Source: Candidatus Gastranaerophilales bacterium (GTDB lineage: Bacteria > Cyanobacteriota > Vampirovibrionia > Gastranaerophilales > Gastranaerophilaceae). From it: 6,518 nucleotides of DNA. The position numbers and the translations under genes were made by a program. The notes under the pieces were generated by a model, which was given only the letters and a program-made list of their open reading frames with translations, was not told the DNA's origin and made no database searches. The first letter of the stretch is position 1, and each line of letters opens with the position of its first letter. This document shows positions 1-5,735 of the stretch, one piece after another. The stretch is taken from positions 1 to 6,518 of the forward strand of contig CAJONH010000232.1 of the NCBI GenBank assembly GCA_905235825.1. Reading direction: 5' to 3'.

Positions 1-298
1 AAATAATACAATCAATATATGGAATGAAAAATTGACTCCAATGGATAATATTTTTGATTTTACAGAGGAAAATATAAAAATTGAAGCCGATAATTTATTA
101 AAACAATCGTACGATTTATCAAAAAAGTTATCAAAAGATTTCAGTTTTGTACGTGTGGATTGGATGATATATAAAAATAAATTGTATTTTGAAGAACTGA
201 CATTTACGCCCTATTCAGGCATGATATATTTTCAAAATTCAGATTATTCAATTAAATTAGGCAATTATATTAAATTAGGAGAAAAAAATGAACTATGA
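1..298 (+). CDS. C-terminal fragment of a TupA-like ATP-grasp protein (5' end outside the window)
   Basis: The reading frame is open from the left edge (first full codon at base 2) and stops with TGA at 296-298, so this is the tail of a longer gene. A TTG at 32 could be read as a start but has no ribosome site, and the frame continues upstream of it. The visible ~98 residues include FSFVRVDW, then LYFEELTFTP, then SGM, and end near LGNYIKL. From memory this order (F-x-RVD, a gap, iYFgElTf-P-x-SG, then lG-x-x-i-L) matches the C-terminal end of TupA-like ATP-grasp proteins, known from teichuronopeptide and surface-polysaccharide loci. In ATP-grasp folds the acidic residues here would bind Mg-ATP. 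The family is ATP-dependent carboxylate-amine ligase-like, but the substrate cannot be read from this fragment. The end overlaps the next gene by 11 bases, suggesting translational coupling. Confidence 0.7.
   Translation, partial: NNTINIWNEKLTPMDNIFDFTEENIKIEADNLLKQSYDLSKKLSKDFSFVRVDWMIYKNKLYFEELTFTPYSGMIYFQNSDYSIKLGNYIKLGEKNEL
277..281 (+). promoter_or_regulatory. Ribosome binding site for the Cys-rich small protein gene
   Basis: AGGAG lies six A residues before the ATG at 288, inside the end of the upstream ATP-grasp gene. It is one of the strongest Shine-Dalgarno sites in the window. It supports 288 as the real start and this small gene as genuine rather than a chance reading frame. Confidence 0.75.
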
Positions 299-683
299 TG
301 AAGTAGAAAATTTATCGGAAGATGATATTTTAGAATTATACGATTATGCGATAGAAAATGGTTCAAAATTAAAAGCTGCTTGTACATTAGAAATTAAATG
401 CCACAACGGAATTACAGGTTATCAGTATGAGCACGGTTGTACAATGCAGGCAGGATATCGTAGTACTAATTATGTTGAATACGGAAATAATTATACTTGT
501 TCCAATTCTGCCTATAGTTATACTGTGTGTCGTCTTTGTGGTCGAGGTGTATATTCTGATTGGTATGTTACCGATAATAATTCTCGTCTATATTCAGATA
601 ATGAACGAAATTGTCAAGATTTAGGAGGAACAATTATTGTGAATGATAGTCACTCTCAAGTTTGTAAAATTTCTTCAAAATAA
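288..683 (+). CDS. Small Cys- and Tyr-rich protein of unknown function, coupled to the ATP-grasp gene
   Basis: The predicted protein has 131 residues and I do not recognise it. The first ~30 residues are acidic and probably helical (LSEDDILELYDYAIENGSKL). The rest is rich in Cys, Tyr, Asn, Ser and Gly, with eight cysteines at about 32, 38, 51, 71, 81, 84, 109 and 126 and about fourteen tyrosines. C81-x-x-C84-G looks like half of a zinc ribbon, but no clear second CxxC pair exists. There is no signal peptide or membrane segment. The layout (short acidic helical front, then a Cys-rich tail) resembles RiPP precursor peptides, though no double-Gly cleavage site ends the front part. Alternatives are a small zinc-binding or disulfide-bonded protein. 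A strong AGGAG site and the 11-base overlap with the ATP-grasp gene argue that it is expressed with it. Function is unknown. Confidence 0.72.
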   Translation: MNYDEVENLSEDDILELYDYAIENGSKLKAACTLEIKCHNGITGYQYEHGCTMQAGYRSTNYVEYGNNYTCSNSAYSYTVCRLCGRGVYSDWYVTDNNSRLYSDNERNCQDLGGTIIVNDSHSQVCKISSK

Positions 684-747
684 ATATTTAGATAATATCA
701 GAATTTTATTTTAAGTTGATAATATCCATAACAACTTGAACATTTGT

Positions 748-777
748 AAAAAAAGCAGGCAGAATTTATATGCCTGC
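748..777 (-). terminator. Rho-independent terminator shape, minus strand
   Basis: GCAGGCA (755-761) pairs with TGCCTGC (771-777), giving a GC-rich 7-bp stem with a 9-base loop. Seven As at 748-754 read as seven Us after the hairpin on the minus strand. On the plus strand only AAAA follows, so the shape fits minus-strand transcription. No minus-strand gene is visible to its right within the gap. See the findings. Confidence 0.6.
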
Positions 778-817
778 AAAACTACGTAAATATAGAATTA
801 AATTTTCACTTCATGTC

Positions 818-852
818 TTATTGAGAAATCTCAATAAATTTATTTTTATTAT
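818..852 (+). terminator. Weak plus-strand terminator candidate
   Basis: TTATTGAG (818-825) pairs with CTCAATAA (830-837), an 8-bp stem with a 4-base loop and only two GC pairs. A T-rich tract (TTTATTTTTATT) follows from 839. It could end the transcript of the ATP-grasp/Cys-rich pair before the next operon. The low GC content makes its strength uncertain. Confidence 0.4.
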
Positions 853-995
853 AAATAATAATTGAGAAAATGCAATATACTAAAATAGAAATAATTAATT
901 TTATATTATTTTTTAATATAGTTCTGTAAAGTAGTGGTAAAAATAATATTTAAGTAGTAACATAAAGAAAGTAATATTAAGACGGATACATTCGC

Positions 996-1202
996 ATGGG
1001 TAGAATTGTTTTAAACAGGGACAGATGTAAAGCATGTTATATATGTGTAGACTCCTGCCCAAATAAGGTTTTAGAAGCCGATGAAAAAGTTAATGCTCTC
1101 GGCTATTATCCTGCTAAGTTTAATGCAGATAAAAAATGTGCAGGATGTGCAATTTGTGCAAGAGTATGCCCCGACATGGCAATTGAAAAGGTTTACAGAT
1201 GA
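996..1202 (+). CDS. 2x[4Fe-4S] ferredoxin, delta subunit of a 2-oxoacid:ferredoxin oxidoreductase
   Basis: The predicted protein has 68 residues and two bacterial-type 4Fe-4S motifs: C11-x2-C14-x2-C17-x3-C21-P and C48-x2-C51-x2-C54-x3-C58-P. This is the usual form of the small delta subunit (KorD/VorD/PorD-like), which carries electrons from the catalytic core to free ferredoxin in the cytoplasm. An in-frame TAA at 978-980 leaves ATG 996 as the only ATG start. The ribosome site is poor (GGA around 984-986). The stop overlaps the alpha subunit gene by four bases (ATGA), which fixes its role as part of the same complex. Whether it should be named vorD or korD depends on the substrate, so no symbol is given. 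It has no sign of being a stand-alone ferredoxin gene. Confidence 0.92.
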   Translation: MGRIVLNRDRCKACYICVDSCPNKVLEADEKVNALGYYPAKFNADKKCAGCAICARVCPDMAIEKVYR

Positions 1203-2293
1203 GAAAAAAAGAATTATTAAAGGGTAACTATGCAATCGCAAAAGCAGCAGTAGAAGCCGGATGCCAAAGTTATTTTGCTTATCCGATTACTCCGCAGAGT
1301 GAAATAGGAGAATATTTAAGCAGTGAAATGCCAAAACTCGGAAGGGCTTATGTTTCGGCAGAAAGTGAAGTTGCAGCAATAAGCATGCTTTTAGGTGCAG
1401 GTTCAACAGGGGTAAAGGCTATGACTTCATCCTCCTCATGTGCGGTAGCACTTATGCAGGAAGGTTTGTCATTTATAGCAGGAGATGAAATTCCCTGTGT
1501 ACTTGTAAGCGTTATGAGAGCAGGACCGGGGCTGGGATATATTTATCCGTCGCAGGGCGATTATTTTCAAACAACAAAAGGCGGCGGCAACGGCGATTAT
1601 AAAATTATTACTTTTGCTCCTTCAAGCGTACAGGAGTGTATAGATTTAACATATAAATGTTTCTATGTATCACAAAAGTACAGAACACCTGTATGCCTTT
1701 TAGCTGACGGAATGCTCGGGCAAATGATGGAGCCTGCCGTAATAGGAGAGTATCCTTACGAAGAAATTGACCAGTCCGGCTGGGCATTAGACGGTGCTAA
1801 AAATCGTGAAGCACGACACATTGCATCAATAGAAAGAGAACAGGAAACACTAAGACAGCGTGTTGAAAAAATTTTTGAAAAATATAATAAAATTCTTGAA
1901 AATGAAAATATTTTTGAAAAATATGAAACGGAAGGTGCAAAACTTATTATTACAGCTTTTGGCAGCATCGCAAGAATAGCAAAAGCAGCAGTGAAACTCG
2001 CTCGTAAGAACGGATTAAAAGTAGGTTTGTTCAGACCGATTTTGTTAAATCCGTTCCCCGAAGAAACAGTTGCGGAAATTGCCGAAAAAGCAGAAGTCAT
2101 TTTGGATATAGAACTTAATTGCGGTCAAATGCTTCAGGATATAAAAGCAAGTATTGCAGGTAAAGTTAAAATCCCCGTGAAATTTTACGGAAGACCTGCC
2201 GGGGTTATGATGACCGTTGAAGAAATTTACAAACAAATAGAAAATTGTTACAGAGAAATAACAGAGAAGAAATATGGAACAGCTTGTATATAA
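1199..2293 (+). CDS. vorB: 2-oxoacid:ferredoxin oxidoreductase alpha subunit, VorB type
   Basis: The predicted protein has 364 residues, a normal length for this subunit. It pairs with the beta subunit to form the active site that oxidatively decarboxylates a 2-oxoacid to acyl-CoA with ferredoxin as acceptor. Visible landmarks are YPITPQ (28-33), ESE (55-57), TSSSS (76-80), RAGPGLG (107-113) and QGDYFQ (119-124). Further on come GMLGQMMEP, and FYGRPAG near the C-terminus. The first ~190 residues are the pyrimidine-binding (POR N) domain, and the last ~110 are the transketolase C-like domain II. From memory, the GPGLG-x-x-x-PSQ-x-DYFQ form is typical of VorB (3-methyl-2-oxobutanoate, i.e. 2-ketoisovalerate), whereas KorA proteins usually carry GPSTG-type sequence. 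The substrate is therefore probably branched-chain 2-oxoacids, but 2-oxoglutarate or a broad range is not excluded. The gene overlaps its neighbours by 4 and 20 bases. Confidence 0.9.
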   Translation: MRKKELLKGNYAIAKAAVEAGCQSYFAYPITPQSEIGEYLSSEMPKLGRAYVSAESEVAAISMLLGAGSTGVKAMTSSSSCAVALMQEGLSFIAGDEIPCVLVSVMRAGPGLGYIYPSQGDYFQTTKGGGNGDYKIITFAPSSVQECIDLTYKCFYVSQKYRTPVCLLADGMLGQMMEPAVIGEYPYEEIDQSGWALDGAKNREARHIASIEREQETLRQRVEKIFEKYNKILENENIFEKYETEGAKLIITAFGSIARIAKAAVKLARKNGLKVGLFRPILLNPFPEETVAEIAEKAEVILDIELNCGQMLQDIKASIAGKVKIPVKFYGRPAGVMMTVEEIYKQIENCYREITEKKYGTACI

Positions 2294-3029
2294 AAAACCC
2301 GATTCAATCAGAGATGATTTTAAAATAACCTTCTGCCCCGGATGCGATCACGGAGTTGCTGTAAGATTGGTTGCGGAAGTATTGGATGAACTCGGTGTCA
2401 GAGAAAACACAATAGGTATAGCATCTGTCGGATGCAGTGTTTTTTCTTATGACTTTTTTAATGTAGATATAGTAGAAGCACAGCACGGACGTTCGATGGC
2501 TGTTGCAACGGGAGTTAAACGTTCAAAACCTGATAAAATAGTATTTACGTATCAAGGTGACGGGGATTTAGCTTCAATAGGCATAGCAGAAACTATTCAT
2601 GCCATGACAAGAGGAGAAAAAGTAACAGCTATCTGTATAAATAATACAACATACGGTATGACAGGCGGTCAGGCAGGTCCTACCACACTTTTAGGACAAG
2701 TAACAACAACGACAACTCAAGGAAGACGGGCGGATATAAACGGTTATCCGATTAAAATTTCGGAACTGTTAAAAGAAATTGAAGGCACGGCTTATGTTGC
2801 AAGAGTTACTTTGGATAGTCCGCAAGCGGTTGTGAATGCAAAAAAATGTATAAAAAAAGCATTTGAAGCACAAATAAAAGGACTCGGTACAGGATTTGTT
2901 GAAATACTTGCAACTTGCCCGACAAATTGGAAAATGACTCCGCAGCAAGCACACGAACGAGTTAGAGGAGAAATGTCGGACGTATTTAAGCCGGGGATAT
3001 ACAAAGATAAGGTCAGTGAGGCAAAATAA
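2274..3029 (+). CDS. 2-oxoacid:ferredoxin oxidoreductase beta subunit (TPP-binding)
   Basis: The predicted protein has 251 residues and carries thiamine pyrophosphate and one [4Fe-4S] cluster in the enzyme core. The TPP motif begins GDGD (95-98) and ends at NN (123-124), followed by TYGMTGGQ (126-133). QHGR (70-73) is also conserved in the family. Cluster ligands are likely C21 and C24 (CPGC), C54 (VGCS) and C215 (TCPTNW), the four-cysteine pattern known for this subunit. The start at 2274 lies 20 bases inside the alpha gene and is preceded by AGAGAAG. The frame stops with TAA, whose last A is the first base of the gamma gene start. In VOR nomenclature this would be the VorA-like chain, and in KOR nomenclature KorB. 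It has no extra domains and no missing motif. Confidence 0.92.
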   Translation: MEQLVYKKPDSIRDDFKITFCPGCDHGVAVRLVAEVLDELGVRENTIGIASVGCSVFSYDFFNVDIVEAQHGRSMAVATGVKRSKPDKIVFTYQGDGDLASIGIAETIHAMTRGEKVTAICINNTTYGMTGGQAGPTTLLGQVTTTTTQGRRADINGYPIKISELLKEIEGTAYVARVTLDSPQAVVNAKKCIKKAFEAQIKGLGTGFVEILATCPTNWKMTPQQAHERVRGEMSDVFKPGIYKDKVSEAK

Positions 3030-3568
3030 TGGATTCTAATGTATTAATATCAGGCTTTGGCGGGCAGGGAGTATTATTTATAGGTCAGTTGTTTGCAAAT
3101 GCCTGTATGGAAGAAGGATTAAACGTAACTTGGTCGCCTGCATACGGAGCTGAAATGAGAGGCGGAACAGTAAATTGTACTGTTTGTATGTCTGATGATG
3201 AAGTAGCCTGTGCATTTGTTGATAAACCCGCAAACGTAATAGCTTTAAATTCTCCTTCGTTTGAGAGATTTGAAAGTAAAATAAAATCGGGCGGTATTAT
3301 GATTGTAAATTCTTCACTTGTAAAATCAGCACCGTCAAGAGATGATATAACATACAAATTTATTCCAATTACGGATATTGCACATAAAACAGGACACGAA
3401 AAAGCCGCAAATATAGTTTCATTAGGAGCATTTATTAAAACCTTTCCAATTGTCACAAAAGAAAGTATAATCTCAATTATGAAAGAAAAACTCACGGGCA
3501 AAAAAGCACAAATGCTTGAAAGTAATATACAAGCATTGGAGGACGGATTTGCTTCAGTGGAAAGTTAA
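3029..3568 (+). CDS. 2-oxoacid:ferredoxin oxidoreductase gamma subunit
   Basis: The predicted protein has 179 residues, standard for the separate gamma subunit (POR/KOR gamma domain). It begins with a glycine-rich turn GFGGQG (9-14) and has the family signature PAYGAEMRGG (37-46). A helix-rich C-terminal end follows GHEKAANIVSLG. In the assembled enzyme this chain contributes to the CoA-binding side of the active site. It starts in a TAATG arrangement with the beta gene (one-base overlap), with GTGAGG just upstream as ribosome site. It completes a full delta-alpha-beta-gamma set, so the enzyme is expected to be functional. VorC- and KorC-like names both fit. Confidence 0.92.
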   Translation: MDSNVLISGFGGQGVLFIGQLFANACMEEGLNVTWSPAYGAEMRGGTVNCTVCMSDDEVACAFVDKPANVIALNSPSFERFESKIKSGGIMIVNSSLVKSAPSRDDITYKFIPITDIAHKTGHEKAANIVSLGAFIKTFPIVTKESIISIMKEKLTGKKAQMLESNIQALEDGFASVES

Positions 3569-3582
3569 AAACAGGTGTTAAA

Positions 3583-4680
3583 ATGGCAGAATATACAATA
3601 GATTCTTTATTAAAAAAAGCGGCAGAACTTGGTACTTCAGATGTACATTTGCACGTAGGCGAAGTTCCCGCATTTCGTATTAACGGAAAAATAATGAAGT
3701 CAAAACTTCCTCCGATAACAGAAGATGAAATGATGGAATCGGTTGCAAGAATGGCACCTGCCGCACTGAGGGAAAAAATATTCAGTTCGCAGGATGCTGA
3801 TTTTCCCTATGAAATCAGAGGTGTTTCACGTTACAGAGTTAATGTTGCAATGGCATTTGGCAGACATTCAATGACAATAAGAATTATCCCGTCGGAAATA
3901 CCTTCATTTGAAAAATTGGGGTTGCCATCTAATATTGAAGATTTTACAAAGCTGGAAAATGGTATTATTCTTGTGACAGGTGTAACAGGAAGCGGAAAAT
4001 CAACTACAATTGCCAGTATTTTAGATTATATAAACCAAACCAAAAAAAAACATATAATAACAATAGAAGATCCTATTGAATATATATATACAAGTAAAAA
4101 ATCCATATTCACGCAAAGACAGGTCGGAGTAGATACTCCAAACTTTGTTGATGGTTTAAAATACGCACTCAGGCAAGATCCTGATATTATACTTGTGGGT
4201 GAAATAAGAGATATGGAAACAGTAAAAAATGCCCTTCATGCGGCAGAAACAGGACATCTTGTATTATCAACACTGCATACATTTAATGCTATACAAACAT
4301 TTCACAGAATACTCGGATTTTTCCCTCCTGCGGAAAGAGATGCGGTAAGGCAGCAATTTGCAGAAGTATATAGAGGTTCTATATCTCAAAGGCTTCTGCC
4401 AAATGCTGAAAATAACGGTCGAGTATGTGCCGTAGAAGTTTTACAAACAACATCTACCATTAAAGATTTCTTTATAAAAGATGAACTTGAAGAAATCTAT
4501 AAACTTGTTTCCAAAGGTTCTTATAACGGTATGATTACTTTTAATAATTCTCTGCTCAATTTGTATAATGAGGGCAAAATTACGCAGGAAACCGCTCTTG
4601 AATATTCGGATGATCAGAATGAACTTAGAAATTTAATGAGAGGCTCATACACGGGAAGTCAGGGTTTCTACGGAAACTAA
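3583..4680 (+). CDS. pilT: PilT-like twitching motility (type IV pilus retraction) ATPase
   Basis: The predicted protein has 365 residues, slightly longer than typical PilT (~345). PilT is a cytoplasmic hexameric ATPase that drives pilus retraction at the inner membrane. An N-terminal PAS-like domain (about 1-105) includes SDVHLHVGEVPAFRINGK. The RecA-like core follows, with Walker A GVTGSGKST (133-141, K139), Asp box ITIEDPIEY (159-167), Walker B DIILVGEIRD (201-210, E207) and His box TGHLVLSTLHT (223-233). SQRLLP lies in its second half. The usual C-terminal PilT signature (AIRNLIRE-like) is not clearly present: the equivalent stretch reads FFIKDELEEIYKLVSKGSYN. A paralogue such as PilU is thus possible, but the N-terminal shape excludes a PilB/GspE assembly ATPase. 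AGGTG (3573-3577) precedes the ATG. The gap to the oxidoreductase gene is 14 bases. No other pilus gene is in view. Confidence 0.9.
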   Translation: MAEYTIDSLLKKAAELGTSDVHLHVGEVPAFRINGKIMKSKLPPITEDEMMESVARMAPAALREKIFSSQDADFPYEIRGVSRYRVNVAMAFGRHSMTIRIIPSEIPSFEKLGLPSNIEDFTKLENGIILVTGVTGSGKSTTIASILDYINQTKKKHIITIEDPIEYIYTSKKSIFTQRQVGVDTPNFVDGLKYALRQDPDIILVGEIRDMETVKNALHAAETGHLVLSTLHTFNAIQTFHRILGFFPPAERDAVRQQFAEVYRGSISQRLLPNAENNGRVCAVEVLQTTSTIKDFFIKDELEEIYKLVSKGSYNGMITFNNSLLNLYNEGKITQETALEYSDDQNELRNLMRGSYTGSQGFYGN

Positions 4681-4683
4681 TTT

Positions 4684-5445
4684 ATGAAAGAGCAATTTAC
4701 CACCAATGCCATAAATTTAAAATCTTACAGCATAAGTGAAGCAGATAAGATTATATTAATGTATTCAAAAGAAAAGGGACTTATTAAAGGAATTGCGAAG
4801 GGTATAAAAAAAACAAACAGCAAACTTGGCGGCAGAATGGATTTATTAGTCGCAAATAAGATGATGTTAAACAAAGGAAGAAACATTGATACAATCTGTC
4901 AGGCAGAAGCTCTAAATACATTTTTTAATCTGAGAAATGACATAAATAAATTGTTTTATGCTATGTATTGTTGCGAAATAGTTACAAATTTCGGAACGGA
5001 GAATGATCCTAATTCAGAAGAAATATATTCGCTTTTCTATACGTTTTTAGATAGTATTTCATCAGCTGAAACAAAAGAACAGGTAATGTTGTTCGTACTT
5101 CGTTTTCAATTAAAAATAATGAATATAACAGGATATTTACCGGAGCTTTCTACTTGCGTAAAATGCTTGAAATCAGCAAATGAAGAATTTTATTTTTCAA
5201 TTGAACATGGCGGAATAATTTGTCCCCATTGCAGCGAAAATATAGTAAAAAAAATAAAAGTTCACAATAAAATAAGAGAATTTTTAAATACACTGTTAAG
5301 AGAAGACTTTAATACACATACACGCTATGATGATTTAGCGACAGAAAAAGTTTGCGATATATGTATAAATCTTTTGAAAAATTATATAGAATATTATTCG
5401 CCTAAACGCTTTAAAACAACACAAATTCTGGAAGGAATAAGATAG
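4684..5445 (+). CDS. recO: DNA repair and recombination protein RecO
   Basis: The predicted protein has 253 residues, normal for RecO. With RecR (and RecF) it loads RecA onto SSB-coated single-stranded DNA during recombinational repair. The first ~80 residues are the OB-fold, seen in SYSISEADKIILMYSKEKGL, then GIAKGIKKTNSKLGG. The rest is helical with a zinc-binding four-cysteine site, C158-x2-C161 and C180-x2-C183 (ICPHC), present in many but not all RecO proteins. The gene starts three bases after the pilT stop, with only a weak ribosome site (GGAAA about nine bases upstream), suggesting dependence on translation of pilT. It is the last gene of the six-gene run. No convincing GC-rich terminator follows. 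Confidence 0.93.
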   Translation: MKEQFTTNAINLKSYSISEADKIILMYSKEKGLIKGIAKGIKKTNSKLGGRMDLLVANKMMLNKGRNIDTICQAEALNTFFNLRNDINKLFYAMYCCEIVTNFGTENDPNSEEIYSLFYTFLDSISSAETKEQVMLFVLRFQLKIMNITGYLPELSTCVKCLKSANEEFYFSIEHGGIICPHCSENIVKKIKVHNKIREFLNTLLREDFNTHTRYDDLATEKVCDICINLLKNYIEYYSPKRFKTTQILEGIR

Positions 5446-5569
5446 CTGTATAAATTGTAAAATAAAATAAAAATAAATAAAAATAAAAGTTGCTAAATAA
5501 ATATTTTTTGTGTAGTATAAGAAGGAGAGAAATTGTAAGAGGATAAAATATCCTAAAGAGATTTCAAAT
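5446..5569. other. Leader region between recO and the tRNA pair
   Basis: A run of A/T repeats (5459-5488) with no strong terminator hairpin follows recO. Next come a promoter candidate, a purine-rich AAGGAGAG (5522-5529) and a short perfect inverted repeat, AGGATA (5540-5545) and TATCCT (5549-5554) with a three-base loop. The inverted repeat lies in the expected 5' leader of the tRNA precursor. Confidence 0.5.
5490..5518 (+). promoter_or_regulatory. Candidate sigma-70-type promoter for the tRNA pair
   Basis: TTGCTA (5490-5495) and TAGTAT (5513-5518) are 17 bases apart, each matching four of six consensus bases, with TG directly before the -10 box. TATAAG at 5516 is an overlapping alternative -10. 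The predicted start would be near 5525, leaving about 45 bases of leader to be trimmed before tRNA-Gly. Confidence 0.4.
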
Positions 5570-5642
5570 GCGGAAGTAGCTCAGTTGGTAGAGCGTCTGC
5601 CTTCCAAGCAGAATGTCGCGGGTCCGAGTCCCGTCTTCCGCT
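5570..5642 (+). tRNA. tRNA-Gly (anticodon TCC)
   Basis: A full cloverleaf of 73 bases is visible. Acceptor GCGGAAG (5570-5576) pairs with CTTCCGC (5635-5641). The D-loop contains AGTTGGTAGA, and the anticodon loop CTTCCAA (5601-5607) has TCC at 5603-5605. The T-arm is CGGGT-CCGAGT-CCCG-like. The discriminator base is T (5642), as expected for bacterial glycine tRNAs. CCA is not encoded (CAT follows), so it must be added after transcription. Confidence 0.96.
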
Positions 5643-5658
5643 CATTAATTATTTGTAT

Positions 5659-5729
5659 GGCGGCATGGCCAAGTGGTAAGGCAGAGGCCTGCAAAGCCTT
5701 TATCCCCAGTTCGAATCTGGGTGCCGCCT
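5659..5729 (+). tRNA. tRNA-Cys (anticodon GCA)
   Basis: A compact 71-base cloverleaf starts 16 bases after tRNA-Gly, so the two are probably cotranscribed. Acceptor GGCGGCA (5659-5665) pairs with TGCCGCC (5722-5728). Anticodon stem GAGGC/GCCTT encloses loop CTGCAAA (5689-5695) with GCA at 5691-5693. T-stem CCCAG/CTGGG encloses TTCGAAT. The discriminator T (5729) fits cysteine identity. No CCA is encoded. Confidence 0.96.
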
Positions 5730-5735
5730 TTTTTG
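5722..5735 (+). terminator. T run directly after tRNA-Cys, likely transcript end
   Basis: Six Ts (5729-5734) follow the GC-rich acceptor strand of tRNA-Cys without a gap. The folded tRNA may itself act as the hairpin of a rho-independent terminator, as no separate hairpin follows. Confidence 0.4.

Larger units (their letters stand above)
684..995. other. Intergenic gap with two hairpins and the leader of the oxidoreductase operon
   Basis: No credible gene is present on either strand. The gap holds a weak inverted repeat (AAGTTG 713-718 with CAACTT 732-737), a minus-oriented terminator-like hairpin (748-777) and an A/T-rich plus-oriented hairpin (818-837). From about 838 to 995 the sequence is nearly all A/T. 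A promoter for the operon starting at 996 should lie here. One weak candidate is TTGAGA at 862-867, an 18-base spacer and TAGAAA at 886-891, but no site stands out, so none is annotated separately. Confidence 0.6.

Noticed and set aside
32..34. TTG at 32 as the start of a short complete gene
   Set aside because: The frame is open to the window edge and there is no ribosome site before the TTG. The residues match only the end of a longer ATP-grasp family protein.
427..624. Plus-strand open frame of 65 codons inside the Cys-rich gene
   Set aside because: It is an out-of-frame shadow with no ribosome site. The hydrophobic run arises from T-rich second positions of the real frame.
1756..2236. 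Two minus-strand open frames opposite the alpha subunit gene
   Set aside because: They are shadows of a well-conserved coding region, with composition expected from reading the antisense of A-rich codons.
3085..3501. Minus-strand open frame of 138 codons opposite the gamma subunit gene
   Set aside because: The plus-strand frame has clear family motifs. The opposite frame has no recognisable motif or ribosome site.
5459..5510. Terminator after recO formed by A/T repeats
   Set aside because: Only A-T pairs could form between AAAAATA-like and TATTTTT-like runs, which gives no stable stem.
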